DNA of 64,000 bases from a virus: IMG/VR virus record IMGVR_UViG_3300035703_000006, positions 62,001 through 126,000 of that record. One strand, given 5' to 3'. Below the pieces are notes generated by a model. That model was not told the origin of the DNA. It did no database searches and saw only the letters and a list, made by a program, of their open reading frames with translations. The translations under genes and the position numbers were made by a program. Of this stretch, positions 1 to 8,071 are shown one piece after another (within the stretch, counting starts at the first letter, position 1; every line of letters starts with the position of its first letter).

Positions 1-1
1 G

Positions 2-481
2 AATTTTATTCAAAAAGGTCGTGCTCTTGGTGAGCTTGGTCACCCAGATGGGCCAACTTTAAATCTTGATAGAGTTTCTCATAAAATCACTATGCTTGAA
101 AAAAATGGTGATAATTTTATAGGAAAAGCAAAAATTCTTGACACTCCAATGGGAAAAATTGCATCTTCACTTCTTGGAGAAGGTGTAATGCTTGGTGTTT
201 CTTCTCGTGGTGTTGGTTCTCTAATTCCAACTAATGAAGGATATTCTTTAGTTGGCGAAGATTTTATGCTTGCCACTGCAGCAGATATTGTTGCAGATCC
301 CTCTGCCCCTGACGCATTTGTAAATGGAATTATGGAAGGAAAGGAGTGGATTTATGATTCAAATAAAAAATCTTGGGTTGCAGAATCAATTAAAAATATT
401 ATTGAAAAAGATGTAAGGCAAAGACAATTGACTGAACAGAGAAGGTTGCAACATTTTGAAAAGTTTTTAGGTATGCTGTAA
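2..481 (+). CDS. 21: Prohead core protease gp21 (5' partial)
   Basis: The reading frame is open from base 2, so the N-terminus lies outside the window; 159 residues are visible. The T4 gp21 family is a serine protease that matures the prohead by cutting scaffold, capsid and internal proteins after L/I-x-E. Family-like features are the GHPDGPTLNLDRVSH segment (residues 14-28 of the fragment) and the GVSSRGVG segment near the likely nucleophile serine. It is directly followed by gp22 and gp23, the standard T4-like order. The assignment rests on motif plus synteny. Confidence 0.9.
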   Translation, partial: NFIQKGRALGELGHPDGPTLNLDRVSHKITMLEKNGDNFIGKAKILDTPMGKIASSLLGEGVMLGVSSRGVGSLIPTNEGYSLVGEDFMLATAADIVADPSAPDAFVNGIMEGKEWIYDSNKKSWVAESIKNIIEKDVRQRQLTEQRRLQHFEKFLGML

Positions 482-505
482 TTTTATAGTATTAAAATTC
501 TAAAT

Positions 506-513
506 TATAAATA
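506..513 (+). promoter_or_regulatory. Late promoter TATAAATA upstream of gp22
   Basis: Exact T4-type late promoter octamer in the gp21-gp22 gap, 39 nt before the gp22 start. T4-type late promoters need only this -10 element, read by a gp55-containing RNA polymerase; a gp55 gene lies in this window. Confidence 0.75.
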
Positions 514-552
514 AATATAGATTTAAGACATTAGTTAAATCGGAGAGTTCAA

Positions 553-1779
553 ATGTCCCGTGGTAAAAACTTACAAGAAATGGAATCAGACACAAAACAA
601 TCTAAAACTGCTGTAAATGCCGGTGCAAAGGCAGCAGAACCAATGCCAAAGTTAACCACAGGAATTCCTGATGGACAAACCGGCAGTTGGGAAGATCTTG
701 GTGGACCAACACCAGAGAATTATCGTTCCGATGACGATTCATCAAAATTAAAAGATCCTTCTACAACTCTAAAGCAAGTAAAAGATGTTGTAACCAAAGG
801 TGCCAAGGCAGCTGAAGGCATGAAGAAAATGGCTTCACCAGTCAAAGAATCTTCAGAGGAAGATGAAGATGAAGAATTAGTTGAAGATGAATATGAGACA
901 GAAGAAGGTGAAGAAGAACTAGAAGAAGCCCATAAAAAAGAATCTAAAAAGGGCGAAGAAGAAAACGAAGACGAAGAAGAAGACGAAGAAGAAGATGATG
1001 AGGAGGAGGAGGATGAAAAAGAAAAAGCAATGAAAGAAGCTTTTGCAGAAATTGAAGAAGAAATTGAAGAAGATGTTTCTGCACTTCTTTCCGGTGAAGA
1101 TCTTTCTGAAGATTTTAAAGTAAAAGCAAAAACTGTTTTTGAAGCAGCATTGAATGCTAGAACTCAGCAGATCGAAGAAGCAATTCAATATCACTATGAG
1201 CAAAGACTCGTAGAGGAAATTGAATTAGTCAAAGAAGAATTGACAGATAGACTTGATTCCTATCTTGAATATGTTTCAGATGAATGGATTCAAGAAAATG
1301 CTCTTGCTATTGAGCAAGGCATTAAAACTGAAATGACTGAGAGTTTTCTCTCAGGAATGAAAAATCTTTTTGAAGAACATTATGTATCAATCCCTGAAGA
1401 AAAATATAATGTAATTGAGAGTATGGTAGATAAACTTGATGAAATGGAGACTAAACTCAACGAGCAAATCGAAAGAAATGTTGCTCTAAATAAGAGATTA
1501 GCAGAATCAGTTACTGATGTAATTTTTGCTGATGTCACTGAGGGTCTTGCTCTTTCTCAGAAAGACAAACTCGCTTCTCTTGCCGAAAATGTTGAGTTTG
1601 ATAGTGAAGAAGACTATCGTGAGAAACTAGTAACTCTCAGGGAATCTTATTTCCCAAGATATGCTGGTACTCAACTAGATAACTCAGATTATATCGCAGA
1701 AGGTATGGAGTATCATCAAGAGGTTTCAGGGTCAATGGCCCATTATCTTGATGCACTTGGAAGAGTTTCTAAGAAGTGA
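553..1779 (+). CDS. 22: Prohead core scaffold protein gp22
   Basis: 408 residues. The internal scaffold on which the gp23 shell assembles; in T4 it is later degraded by gp21. Residues about 95-160 are an extreme Glu/Asp/Lys-rich tract. The following block (about 175-340) is predicted helical coiled coil and contains the family-like LSEDFKVKAKTVFEAA segment. Flanked by gp21 and gp23. The start follows the SD-like GGAGAG at 542-547. Confidence 0.92.
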   Translation: MSRGKNLQEMESDTKQSKTAVNAGAKAAEPMPKLTTGIPDGQTGSWEDLGGPTPENYRSDDDSSKLKDPSTTLKQVKDVVTKGAKAAEGMKKMASPVKESSEEDEDEELVEDEYETEEGEEELEEAHKKESKKGEEENEDEEEDEEEDDEEEEDEKEKAMKEAFAEIEEEIEEDVSALLSGEDLSEDFKVKAKTVFEAALNARTQQIEEAIQYHYEQRLVEEIELVKEELTDRLDSYLEYVSDEWIQENALAIEQGIKTEMTESFLSGMKNLFEEHYVSIPEEKYNVIESMVDKLDEMETKLNEQIERNVALNKRLAESVTDVIFADVTEGLALSQKDKLASLAENVEFDSEEDYREKLVTLRESYFPRYAGTQLDNSDYIAEGMEYHQEVSGSMAHYLDALGRVSKK

Positions 1780-1788
1780 TTTTTAAAT

Positions 1789-1796
1789 TATAAACA
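1789..1796 (+). promoter_or_regulatory. Late-promoter-like TATAAACA upstream of gp23
   Basis: One mismatch from TATAAATA, 32 nt before the gp23 start, in the position expected for a capsid-gene late promoter. An AAGAGG Shine-Dalgarno at about 1815 follows it. Confidence 0.5.
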
Positions 1797-1828
1797 ATCA
1801 AACTAAAACTTTTAAAGAGGTAAAAAAA

Positions 1829-3262
1829 ATGCAAATGTTCAACGCAGAGCATCTGCAGGAGAAGTGGTCACCACTCCTTGATTATCAGGGTCTAGACCCA
1901 ATCAAAGATTCACATCGCAGAATGGTAACTGCAGTTCTCCTGGAGAATCAAGAAAAATTCCTTCGTGAAGAAAGATCATTTCTTTACGAAACTGGTGCTC
2001 CAACAAGCACAACAGGTTCAACATCCAATACTGCTGGTTTCTCCGGTGGTGCCGTAGCAGGTGGTCCAGTAGCAGGTTTCGACCCTGTTCTGATCTCTCT
2101 GATTCGTCGTTCAATGCCTAACCTGGTCGCATATGACCTCGCAGGTGTTCAACCAATGAATGGTCCTACAGGACTCATCTTCGCAATGCGTTCACGTTAT
2201 ACCAACCAGTCTGGTTCTGAAGCATTCTTTGATGAAGTTGATACTCAGTTCTCTGGTAGAAAGGGTAATCAATCTCAGTATGCAGTCAATCCCGTTGTTG
2301 AAGCTAACGTAGGTTTCGGTACTACTGCTGCTCAAACAGGAAACAATCCTGGTCTTCTAAGTGCTGGTGGTGGACAGCAAGATTATAACGTTGGTGGTGG
2401 TATGTCCACTGCTGATGCAGAAATTCTTGGATCTGATTCTGGTGCAGCATTTAACGAAATGGCATTCTCAATCGAGAAAGTCACCGTTACTGCAAAGTCA
2501 AGAGCACTGAAAGCCGAGTATTCACTTGAGCTTGCACAAGACCTTAAGGCAATTCACGGATTGAATGCTGAGGCAGAACTTGCTAACATTCTCTCAACTG
2601 AAATCCTCGCAGAAATCAATAGAGAAGTTATCAGAACTATCTACAAGACTGCAGAAACTGGTGCTCAGCATAACGTTGCTACCGCAGGTACTTTTGACCT
2701 CGACATCGACTCCAATGGTCGTTGGTCGGTTGAGAAGTTCAAGGGTCTGATCTTCCAGATCGAAAGAGATGCAAACGCAATTGCTCAGCGTACTCGTAGA
2801 GGAAAGGGCAACATCATTATGTGCTCATCTGATGTTGCTTCTGCACTTTCAATGGCTGGTCTCCTTGACTACACCCCTGCACTTAATGCAAATCTTAACG
2901 TAGATGATACTGGCAATACATTTGCTGGTGTTCTCAACGGTAAGTATCGTGTATATATTGACCCATATTCAGGTGGTTCAAACCCAAGTGCTTCTGGTGG
3001 TCAGTATTATGTTGTTGGTTATAAGGGTTCTTCCCCTTATGACGCAGGACTCTTCTACTGCCCATACGTTCCTCTCCAAATGGTTCGTGCCGTTGGTGAG
3101 AACACCTTCCAGCCTAAGATCGGATTCAAGACCCGTTATGGTCTTGTTGCTAATCCATTTGCTGAAGGTAAGTCATCTTCTGCACCTGAATCCACTCTGG
3201 GTCGTATTCAAACTAATAGCAACCGCTACTACAGAAGAGTATTGGTTAAGAATCTTATGTGA
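1829..3262 (+). CDS. 23: Major capsid protein gp23
   Basis: 477 residues; forms the hexamers of the head. T4 gp23 landmarks are present: PNLVAYDLAGVQPMNGPTG near residue 95, the KAEYSLELAQDLKAIHG block near 230, and a C-terminus with GFKTRYGLVANPFAEG. The N-terminal region is expected to be removed by gp21; the best site by alignment to T4 is after FLYE (residues 51-54). Codon use is GC-richer and more optimised than in the neighbours, as usual for a very abundant protein. Followed by a strong terminator. Confidence 0.98.
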   Translation: MQMFNAEHLQEKWSPLLDYQGLDPIKDSHRRMVTAVLLENQEKFLREERSFLYETGAPTSTTGSTSNTAGFSGGAVAGGPVAGFDPVLISLIRRSMPNLVAYDLAGVQPMNGPTGLIFAMRSRYTNQSGSEAFFDEVDTQFSGRKGNQSQYAVNPVVEANVGFGTTAAQTGNNPGLLSAGGGQQDYNVGGGMSTADAEILGSDSGAAFNEMAFSIEKVTVTAKSRALKAEYSLELAQDLKAIHGLNAEAELANILSTEILAEINREVIRTIYKTAETGAQHNVATAGTFDLDIDSNGRWSVEKFKGLIFQIERDANAIAQRTRRGKGNIIMCSSDVASALSMAGLLDYTPALNANLNVDDTGNTFAGVLNGKYRVYIDPYSGGSNPSASGGQYYVVGYKGSSPYDAGLFYCPYVPLQMVRAVGENTFQPKIGFKTRYGLVANPFAEGKSSSAPESTLGRIQTNSNRYYRRVLVKNLM

Positions 3263-3280
3263 GTTTTATCACATTACATC

Positions 3281-3307
3281 AAGAGGTCCGAAAGGACCTC
3301 TTTTTTT
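3281..3307 (+). terminator. Intrinsic terminator after gp23
   Basis: A 9-bp stem AAGAGGTCC / GGACCTCTT closed by a GAAA tetraloop and followed by a T7 tract. Consistent with insulating the very strong capsid transcript. Confidence 0.92.
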
Positions 3308-3312
3308 ATGCA

Positions 3313-3320
3313 AATAAATA
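3313..3320 (+). promoter_or_regulatory. Possible late promoter AATAAATA
   Basis: Matches NATAAATA just after the gp23 terminator, but ends only 9 nt before the next ATG, so any transcript would have almost no leader. Weak call. Confidence 0.3.
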
Positions 3321-3329
3321 AAAATAAAA

Positions 3330-3872
3330 ATGGCTCAGAGTCCTTGGTCAAAACAAATTGATAATAGAAATTTTTTATCCCCTGTAGGATTTAAATTTAC
3401 CTTATCCGAATATCCTAAAGTTGATTTTTTTTCTAATTCATCACAAATTCCAGGAATAAACTTAGGAGTTTCAATTCAATCAAATTATTTAAAAGATATT
3501 CCAATTCCTGGAGATAAAATTTCCTATGATGATTTTTCTTTTGAATTTTATGTAGATGAAAATTTACAAAATTATTTACAAATACATAACTGGATAAGAG
3601 GACTCGGATACCCAAATAGTGTTTCAGAATTTCAAAATTTATTAAATTCTGATGAATTTAATCCAGGAGTTCAAGATGCTAATTTCGGACAATCTGATGG
3701 AAGTTTAATCATCTATAATAGCAATTATAATCCCATAGGACAAGTAAATTTTAGAGGATTATTTCCAGTTTCCTTATCTACTTTAGATTTTACTGCAAAG
3801 GCACAAGATATAAATTTTTTGACTGCAAATGTAACATTCAAATATACTTTATACGATATAATCGTTTATTAA
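3330..3872 (+). CDS. 3: Tail tube-fold protein, probable gp3 tail terminator/completion protein
   Basis: 180 residues. The C-terminal part (VNFRGLFPVSLSTLDF, then alternating beta-strands ending FKYTLYDI) resembles the T4 gp19 tube-protein pattern of a GLWP-like turn followed by beta-strands. In T4-like cyanophages the gene between gp23 and uvsY is usually annotated gp3, the tail completion and sheath-stabilising protein, which has a tube-like fold. The tube fold is seen in the sequence; the gp3 identity is inferred from position. A second gp19-like protein is the alternative. Confidence 0.65.
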   Translation: MAQSPWSKQIDNRNFLSPVGFKFTLSEYPKVDFFSNSSQIPGINLGVSIQSNYLKDIPIPGDKISYDDFSFEFYVDENLQNYLQIHNWIRGLGYPNSVSEFQNLLNSDEFNPGVQDANFGQSDGSLIIYNSNYNPIGQVNFRGLFPVSLSTLDFTAKAQDINFLTANVTFKYTLYDIIVY

Positions 3873-3876
3873 ACTT

Positions 3877-4305
3877 ATGGACATTGATGAAATTCAAACA
3901 TTATGGGAAGAGGATTCAAAAATAGATCCAGATAATCTACATCAAGAATCACTTAAAATTCCTTCTTTACATTCAAAATATTATAAAATATACAATAATA
4001 TTATTCTTCTTAAAAAAATGGAAGAAAATAAATACAAAATTCTTAGGAAGGAAAAATGGTTATATTATTCAGGAAAAGCAGAACCAGAAGTATATAAAAA
4101 TAATCCTTTTGATCATAAAGTATTAAAACCAGATTTAGATAAGTATATGGATGCTGATTCTGATTTACTCAAAATTGCATCTAAAATTGAATACTATCAA
4201 ACTATGATAAATTATTTGGATAGTATTTTAAAGACAATATTAAATAGAACTTATCAAATCAAAAATGCTATTGAATATATGAGATTTACTGCAGGATATG
4301 ACTAA
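3877..4305 (+). CDS. uvsY: UvsY recombination mediator
   Basis: 142 residues (T4 UvsY is 137). Loads UvsX recombinase on gp32-coated single-stranded DNA. A small, charged, helical protein with a conserved N-terminal WEEDSKID segment (residues 10-17) and a basic RKEKWLYYSGKAEPEVY block typical of the family. Starts 5 nt after gp3 and overlaps uvsW by 8 nt, so the genes are probably translationally coupled. Confidence 0.9.
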   Translation: MDIDEIQTLWEEDSKIDPDNLHQESLKIPSLHSKYYKIYNNIILLKKMEENKYKILRKEKWLYYSGKAEPEVYKNNPFDHKVLKPDLDKYMDADSDLLKIASKIEYYQTMINYLDSILKTILNRTYQIKNAIEYMRFTAGYD

Positions 4306-5761
4306 CATTATTATACAAAAAAAGAACGAAATATACTTAAAGGTGGAAACTGAGCCACACATCCATCAAGAACTTTTTGATTATTTTACTTTTGAGGTTC
4401 CTGGTGCAAAATTTATGCCTCAATATAGGAGTAAATATTGGGATGGAAAAATTAGATTATACAGCAGTCATACTGGAGAGATTTATGTTGGTTTGCTTGA
4501 TAAATTAGTTGCTTGGGCAAAGAGATACGAATATTCAGTAGAATTTAAAGAAAATAAATTTTATGGATTGCCATTTGAAGAAAATGAAATGATTTCTTTA
4601 AATGGTATTTCTGATTATATGAATAAAATTTCAAAACATCAACCAAGAGATTATCAAATTGATGCTGTTTATGATGCTTTAAGATACAATCGTAAACTTT
4701 TAATATCCCCAACAGCATCTGGAAAATCACTAATGATTTATACGATTGTAAGATATTTTGTAGATAACAATAAAAATATTTTATTAATTGTTCCAACTAC
4801 ATCATTGGTTGAACAAATGGTAAAAGATTTTACAGATTATGGTTGGGATTCTGATAATTATTGTCATAAAATTTATTCTGGAAAAGAAAAAATTACAAAT
4901 AAACCAGTAGTAGTTACGACTTGGCAATCAATTTATAATCTTCCTAGATCTTTTTATGAAAACTTTGATGTTGTAATTGGAGATGAAGCACATCAATTTA
5001 AATCAAAGTCTCTTGTGGGCATTATGACCAAGATGGATAATGCAAAATATAGATTTGGGTTCACTGGAACTTTAGACGGGTCACAGACGCATAAGTGGGT
5101 ACTTGAGGGACTTTTTGGTCCATCATATAAAGTCACTCAAACAAAAGAACTAATTGAAAAAGGACATCTTTCAAAATTACAAATTAAAATATTATTATTA
5201 AAACACAATTCTCAACAATTCAATGAATATGAGGAAGAAGTTCAATATATCATTGGAAATGAAAAGAGAAACAATTTTATTAAAAATCTTGTATTAGATT
5301 TAAAAGGAAATAGTCTAGTTCTTTTTAATCGTGTCGAATCTCATGGACAAATTCTATATGAACTTATAAATAATTCAGCTTCAAAAAAAAGAAAAGTATT
5401 TTTTGTCCACGGCGGAGTTGACACTGAAACAAGAGAAAAAATAAGAGAAATCACAGAAAAAGAAAATGATGCAATTATTGTTGCATCTTATGGAACATTT
5501 AGCACTGGTATTAATATTAAAAATCTTCATAATGTAATTTTTGCTTCACCATCAAAATCAAGAATTCGCAATCTTCAATCAATAGGTAGAGTTTTAAGAA
5601 AAGGAGAAAACAAAAACAAAGCAATACTTTATGATATTGCAGATGATGCAACATACAAATCAAGAAAAAATTATACTCTTAATCATTTAATCGAAAGAAT
5701 TAAAATATACAATGAGGAAAAATTTAATTATGAAATTTTACAAATTAATTTTAAAAAATAA
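4298..5761 (+). CDS. uvsW: UvsW RNA-DNA and DNA helicase
   Basis: 487 residues (T4 UvsW is 503). Superfamily 2 helicase that unwinds R-loops and branched DNA, helping the switch from origin- to recombination-dependent replication. Motifs in order: an N-terminal wrapped-DNA domain with YRSKYWDGKIRLY, Walker A SPTASGKS (about 137-144), DEAH (about 229-232), GFTGT (motif III, about 251-255), and the C-terminal RecA-like domain with SIGRVLRKG (motif VI). Confidence 0.96.
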   Translation: MTNIIIQKKNEIYLKVETEPHIHQELFDYFTFEVPGAKFMPQYRSKYWDGKIRLYSSHTGEIYVGLLDKLVAWAKRYEYSVEFKENKFYGLPFEENEMISLNGISDYMNKISKHQPRDYQIDAVYDALRYNRKLLISPTASGKSLMIYTIVRYFVDNNKNILLIVPTTSLVEQMVKDFTDYGWDSDNYCHKIYSGKEKITNKPVVVTTWQSIYNLPRSFYENFDVVIGDEAHQFKSKSLVGIMTKMDNAKYRFGFTGTLDGSQTHKWVLEGLFGPSYKVTQTKELIEKGHLSKLQIKILLLKHNSQQFNEYEEEVQYIIGNEKRNNFIKNLVLDLKGNSLVLFNRVESHGQILYELINNSASKKRKVFFVHGGVDTETREKIREITEKENDAIIVASYGTFSTGINIKNLHNVIFASPSKSRIRNLQSIGRVLRKGENKNKAILYDIADDATYKSRKNYTLNHLIERIKIYNEEKFNYEILQINFKK

Positions 5762-6154
5762 ATGGAAGAAGAGTTTTACGGAATTATAAAATTAACTTCT
5801 GGAGAAGAAGTTTTTTCAAAGATATGCCCTTGTGAAGATGATGATGAAACTTTTTTAATGTTAGATTGTCCGGTAACTATGGAAACGATTGTAGTTCGTC
5901 ATTTAGGAATGACTACAATTAAAGTAAGTCCTTGGATTAAAATGAGTGATGAAGATTTATTCATTGTAAAAATGGATAAAATTATAACAATTACAGAAGT
6001 CTCAGATAAAGACTTAATTAAAATGCATACAAAATATGTAAAAGATAAAAATAGAAAATCAAATAAAACAAAGTTATCAGAAAAAATGGGATATCTTTCT
6101 AACATTGCTGATGCCAGAATATCCTTAGAGAAGTTATATAAGTCTAATAACTAA
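5762..6154 (+). CDS. Conserved cyanophage hypothetical, Sm-like beta-barrel candidate
   Basis: 130 residues, no assignable function. Begins directly after the uvsW stop. The first 85 residues follow the pattern K-L-x-SGEEV ... CPV ... SPWIKMSDEDLFIVKMDKIITI, a short beta-barrel-like layout; the rest is basic and helical. The same pattern recurs in the products at 13981 and 14282, so this looks like one of three paralogs. Sm/LSM-like folding is inferred from strand spacing only. Confidence 0.7.
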   Translation: MEEEFYGIIKLTSGEEVFSKICPCEDDDETFLMLDCPVTMETIVVRHLGMTTIKVSPWIKMSDEDLFIVKMDKIITITEVSDKDLIKMHTKYVKDKNRKSNKTKLSEKMGYLSNIADARISLEKLYKSNN

Positions 6155-6209
6155 AAGATATAATTTATCTTCAACCCTAACAGAGTGATTTTAATTGTAT
6201 TTTATTTGT

Positions 6210-6238
6210 TTGTCAAGTTCTCATTGATGTGGTAAAAT
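6210..6238 (+). promoter_or_regulatory. Sigma70-type promoter upstream of gp55
   Basis: TTGTCA (6210-6215), 17-bp spacer, TAAAAT (6233-6238). Lies in the only real gap (6155-6276) of this replication block. Suggests that the late sigma factor is transcribed by host polymerase before late promoters fire. Confidence 0.7.
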
Positions 6239-6276
6239 TGTAGTTATTATCGGTAGTCTTACTCTCTCCTTTACAA

Positions 6277-6747
6277 ATGAATAAAATCAAAAAGAATCCG
6301 CATTACGTAAACAATAAAGACTTTTATGATGCTTTATTGGTTTATAAGAATAAAGTTAAAGCAGCAAAAGAACAAGATTTGCCAGCTCCACCAATAACAA
6401 ATTATCTTGGAGATTGCTTTCTTAAAATAGCAACTCATTTATCTTATCGTCCCAATTTTGTAAATTACATTTTTCGGGAGGATATGATTAGTGATGGAGT
6501 TGAAAATTGTGTTCAATATATTAATAATTTTGATGTAAATAGATCAAATCCATTTGCATATTTTACACAAATTGTATATTATGCTTTCTTGCGTCGTATT
6601 CAAAAAGAGAAAAAGCAGATGGAAATCAAAGAGAAAATTATTGAAAGAAGTGGATATGAGCAGTTATTTTATGTGGATGATGACTCTCCAAATTCTTCTG
6701 ACTATAATACAATCAAAGAAAACATTCAAATGAAATCATATCAATGA
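6277..6747 (+). CDS. 55: gp55 sigma factor for late transcription
   Basis: 156 residues. The T4 gp55 family is a minimal sigma70 relative that directs host RNA polymerase to TATAAATA late promoters. The region 2-like core is visible: EDMISDGVENCVQYINNFD, then NPFAYFTQIVYYAFLRRIQKE, the -10 binding region (residues about 70-115). Region 4 is absent, as in gp55. Matches the many NATAAATA sites in this window. Overlaps gp47 by 4 nt. Confidence 0.95.
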   Translation: MNKIKKNPHYVNNKDFYDALLVYKNKVKAAKEQDLPAPPITNYLGDCFLKIATHLSYRPNFVNYIFREDMISDGVENCVQYINNFDVNRSNPFAYFTQIVYYAFLRRIQKEKKQMEIKEKIIERSGYEQLFYVDDDSPNSSDYNTIKENIQMKSYQ

Positions 6748-7784
6748 AAATCGGACTTATAACTGACACTCATTATAATTTTCGTAAAGCTAATAAAGCA
6801 TTTCACGAATATTTTGAAAAATTTTATAATGATATATTTTTTCCAACTTTAAAGAAAAATAAAATTAAAGTAGTTGTTCACCTTGGTGATGCCTTTGATA
6901 ATCGCAAGGGAGTTGATTACTGGGCATTGCAGTGGGCAAAGAAAAATGTATATGATAAGTTTGAAGAACTTGGAATTAAAGTTTATAGTATTGTTGGAAA
7001 TCACGATGCGTACTATAAAAATACGAATGAAGTAAATTCAATTGATGTTTTATTGAATGAGTATTCAAATATCGTAAAAATATCAGAACCAATTCAAACT
7101 CAAATTGGTGATACTGAATGTGTTTTCTTGCCTTGGATTTGTTCTGACAATGAGAAAGAAGTATTCTCTTTGCTGGAAAAGACAAGTGCAAAGGTTCTAT
7201 TTGGTCACTTGGAATTATCTGGGTTTTCTGTTTATCCAGGACACGTACAGGAAAATGGATTAAGTAAAAATATATTTCAAAAATTTGATAGAGTTTTTTC
7301 TGGTCACTATCATACTTCTAGTAATGATGGAAAAATCTTTTACTTAGGAAATCCATATCAAATGTTTTGGTCGGATGTAAATGATAAAAGAGGATTTCAT
7401 ATTTTAGATACTGATGATTATTCTTTACAAAGAATTGAAAATCCTTATACAATGTTTGAAAAAGTTTACTATAATGATGAATGCGAAGATATTGATTTTT
7501 CCTTATTAAAAAACAAAATGGTTAAACTTTTTGTTGAAAAAAAAGAAAATCATCTAAAGTTTGACAAATTTGTAAGTCAAATTATGAATGCAAATCCTAT
7601 AGAGTTTAAGATTGTTGAAAATTTTGATGTTTATGACGAAAATGTAAATAATGAACAATTTTCGGCAGAAGATACACTTAGCATTTTGGATAAATATGTT
7701 GAAGAAGCTGAATTTAGTTTGGATAAAACAATTATTAAAAATCTTCTAAGAGATGTTTATAAAGAAGCATTAGAAATAGAATAA
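6744..7784 (+). CDS. 47: gp47 recombination nuclease subunit (Mre11-like)
   Basis: 346 residues (T4 gp47 is 339). Partner of gp46 in the SbcCD/Mre11-Rad50-type complex that resects DNA ends. Calcineurin-like phosphoesterase motifs appear in order: ITDTHYN (residues 6-12), HLGDAFDNR (about 48-56), GNHD (about 86-89), FGHLELSG (about 154) and GHYHTSS (about 188). The start ATG overlaps the gp55 stop. Confidence 0.97.
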   Translation: MKIGLITDTHYNFRKANKAFHEYFEKFYNDIFFPTLKKNKIKVVVHLGDAFDNRKGVDYWALQWAKKNVYDKFEELGIKVYSIVGNHDAYYKNTNEVNSIDVLLNEYSNIVKISEPIQTQIGDTECVFLPWICSDNEKEVFSLLEKTSAKVLFGHLELSGFSVYPGHVQENGLSKNIFQKFDRVFSGHYHTSSNDGKIFYLGNPYQMFWSDVNDKRGFHILDTDDYSLQRIENPYTMFEKVYYNDECEDIDFSLLKNKMVKLFVEKKENHLKFDKFVSQIMNANPIEFKIVENFDVYDENVNNEQFSAEDTLSILDKYVEEAEFSLDKTIIKNLLRDVYKEALEIE

Positions 7785-8071
7785 TGTATATACTATCAAT
7801 TAAAGAACAAGAAGATGAAGGTGCTTATGCAGTATTGAATGAAGACGGAGATAAGACTTTGTATATTTTTGAGGAAGAAGATGACGCTTATAGATACGCT
7901 GGACTTTTGGAAGCAGAAGATTATCCAGAAATGTCTGTAGTTGAAGTAGAAGATGAAGTAGCAATAAAAACCTGTGAAGTGTATGGATATAGTTATGCTA
8001 TAATTACCCCTAATGACTTTGTAATACCCCCACGAGATTATGATTCTGTTCAAAAAAATTTCATATCGTAA
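7784..8071 (+). CDS. DUF3110-like cyanobacterial-type protein
   Basis: 95 residues, function unknown. The core YIFEEEDDAYRYAGLLEAED, followed by an EYGYxxxIITP-like segment and a PP motif, matches my recollection of the small DUF3110 proteins of cyanobacteria. Lies between the two subunits of the SbcCD-type nuclease, overlapping gp47 by 1 nt and gp46 by 32 nt. A host-derived gene fixed in the phage core is the likely explanation. Confidence 0.75.
   Translation: MYILSIKEQEDEGAYAVLNEDGDKTLYIFEEEDDAYRYAGLLEAEDYPEMSVVEVEDEVAIKTCEVYGYSYAIITPNDFVIPPRDYDSVQKNFIS

Noticed and set aside
919-1203. Minus-strand 94-codon ORF opposite gp22
   Set aside because: Shadow of the Glu/Lys-rich tract, giving a Phe-only low-complexity translation.
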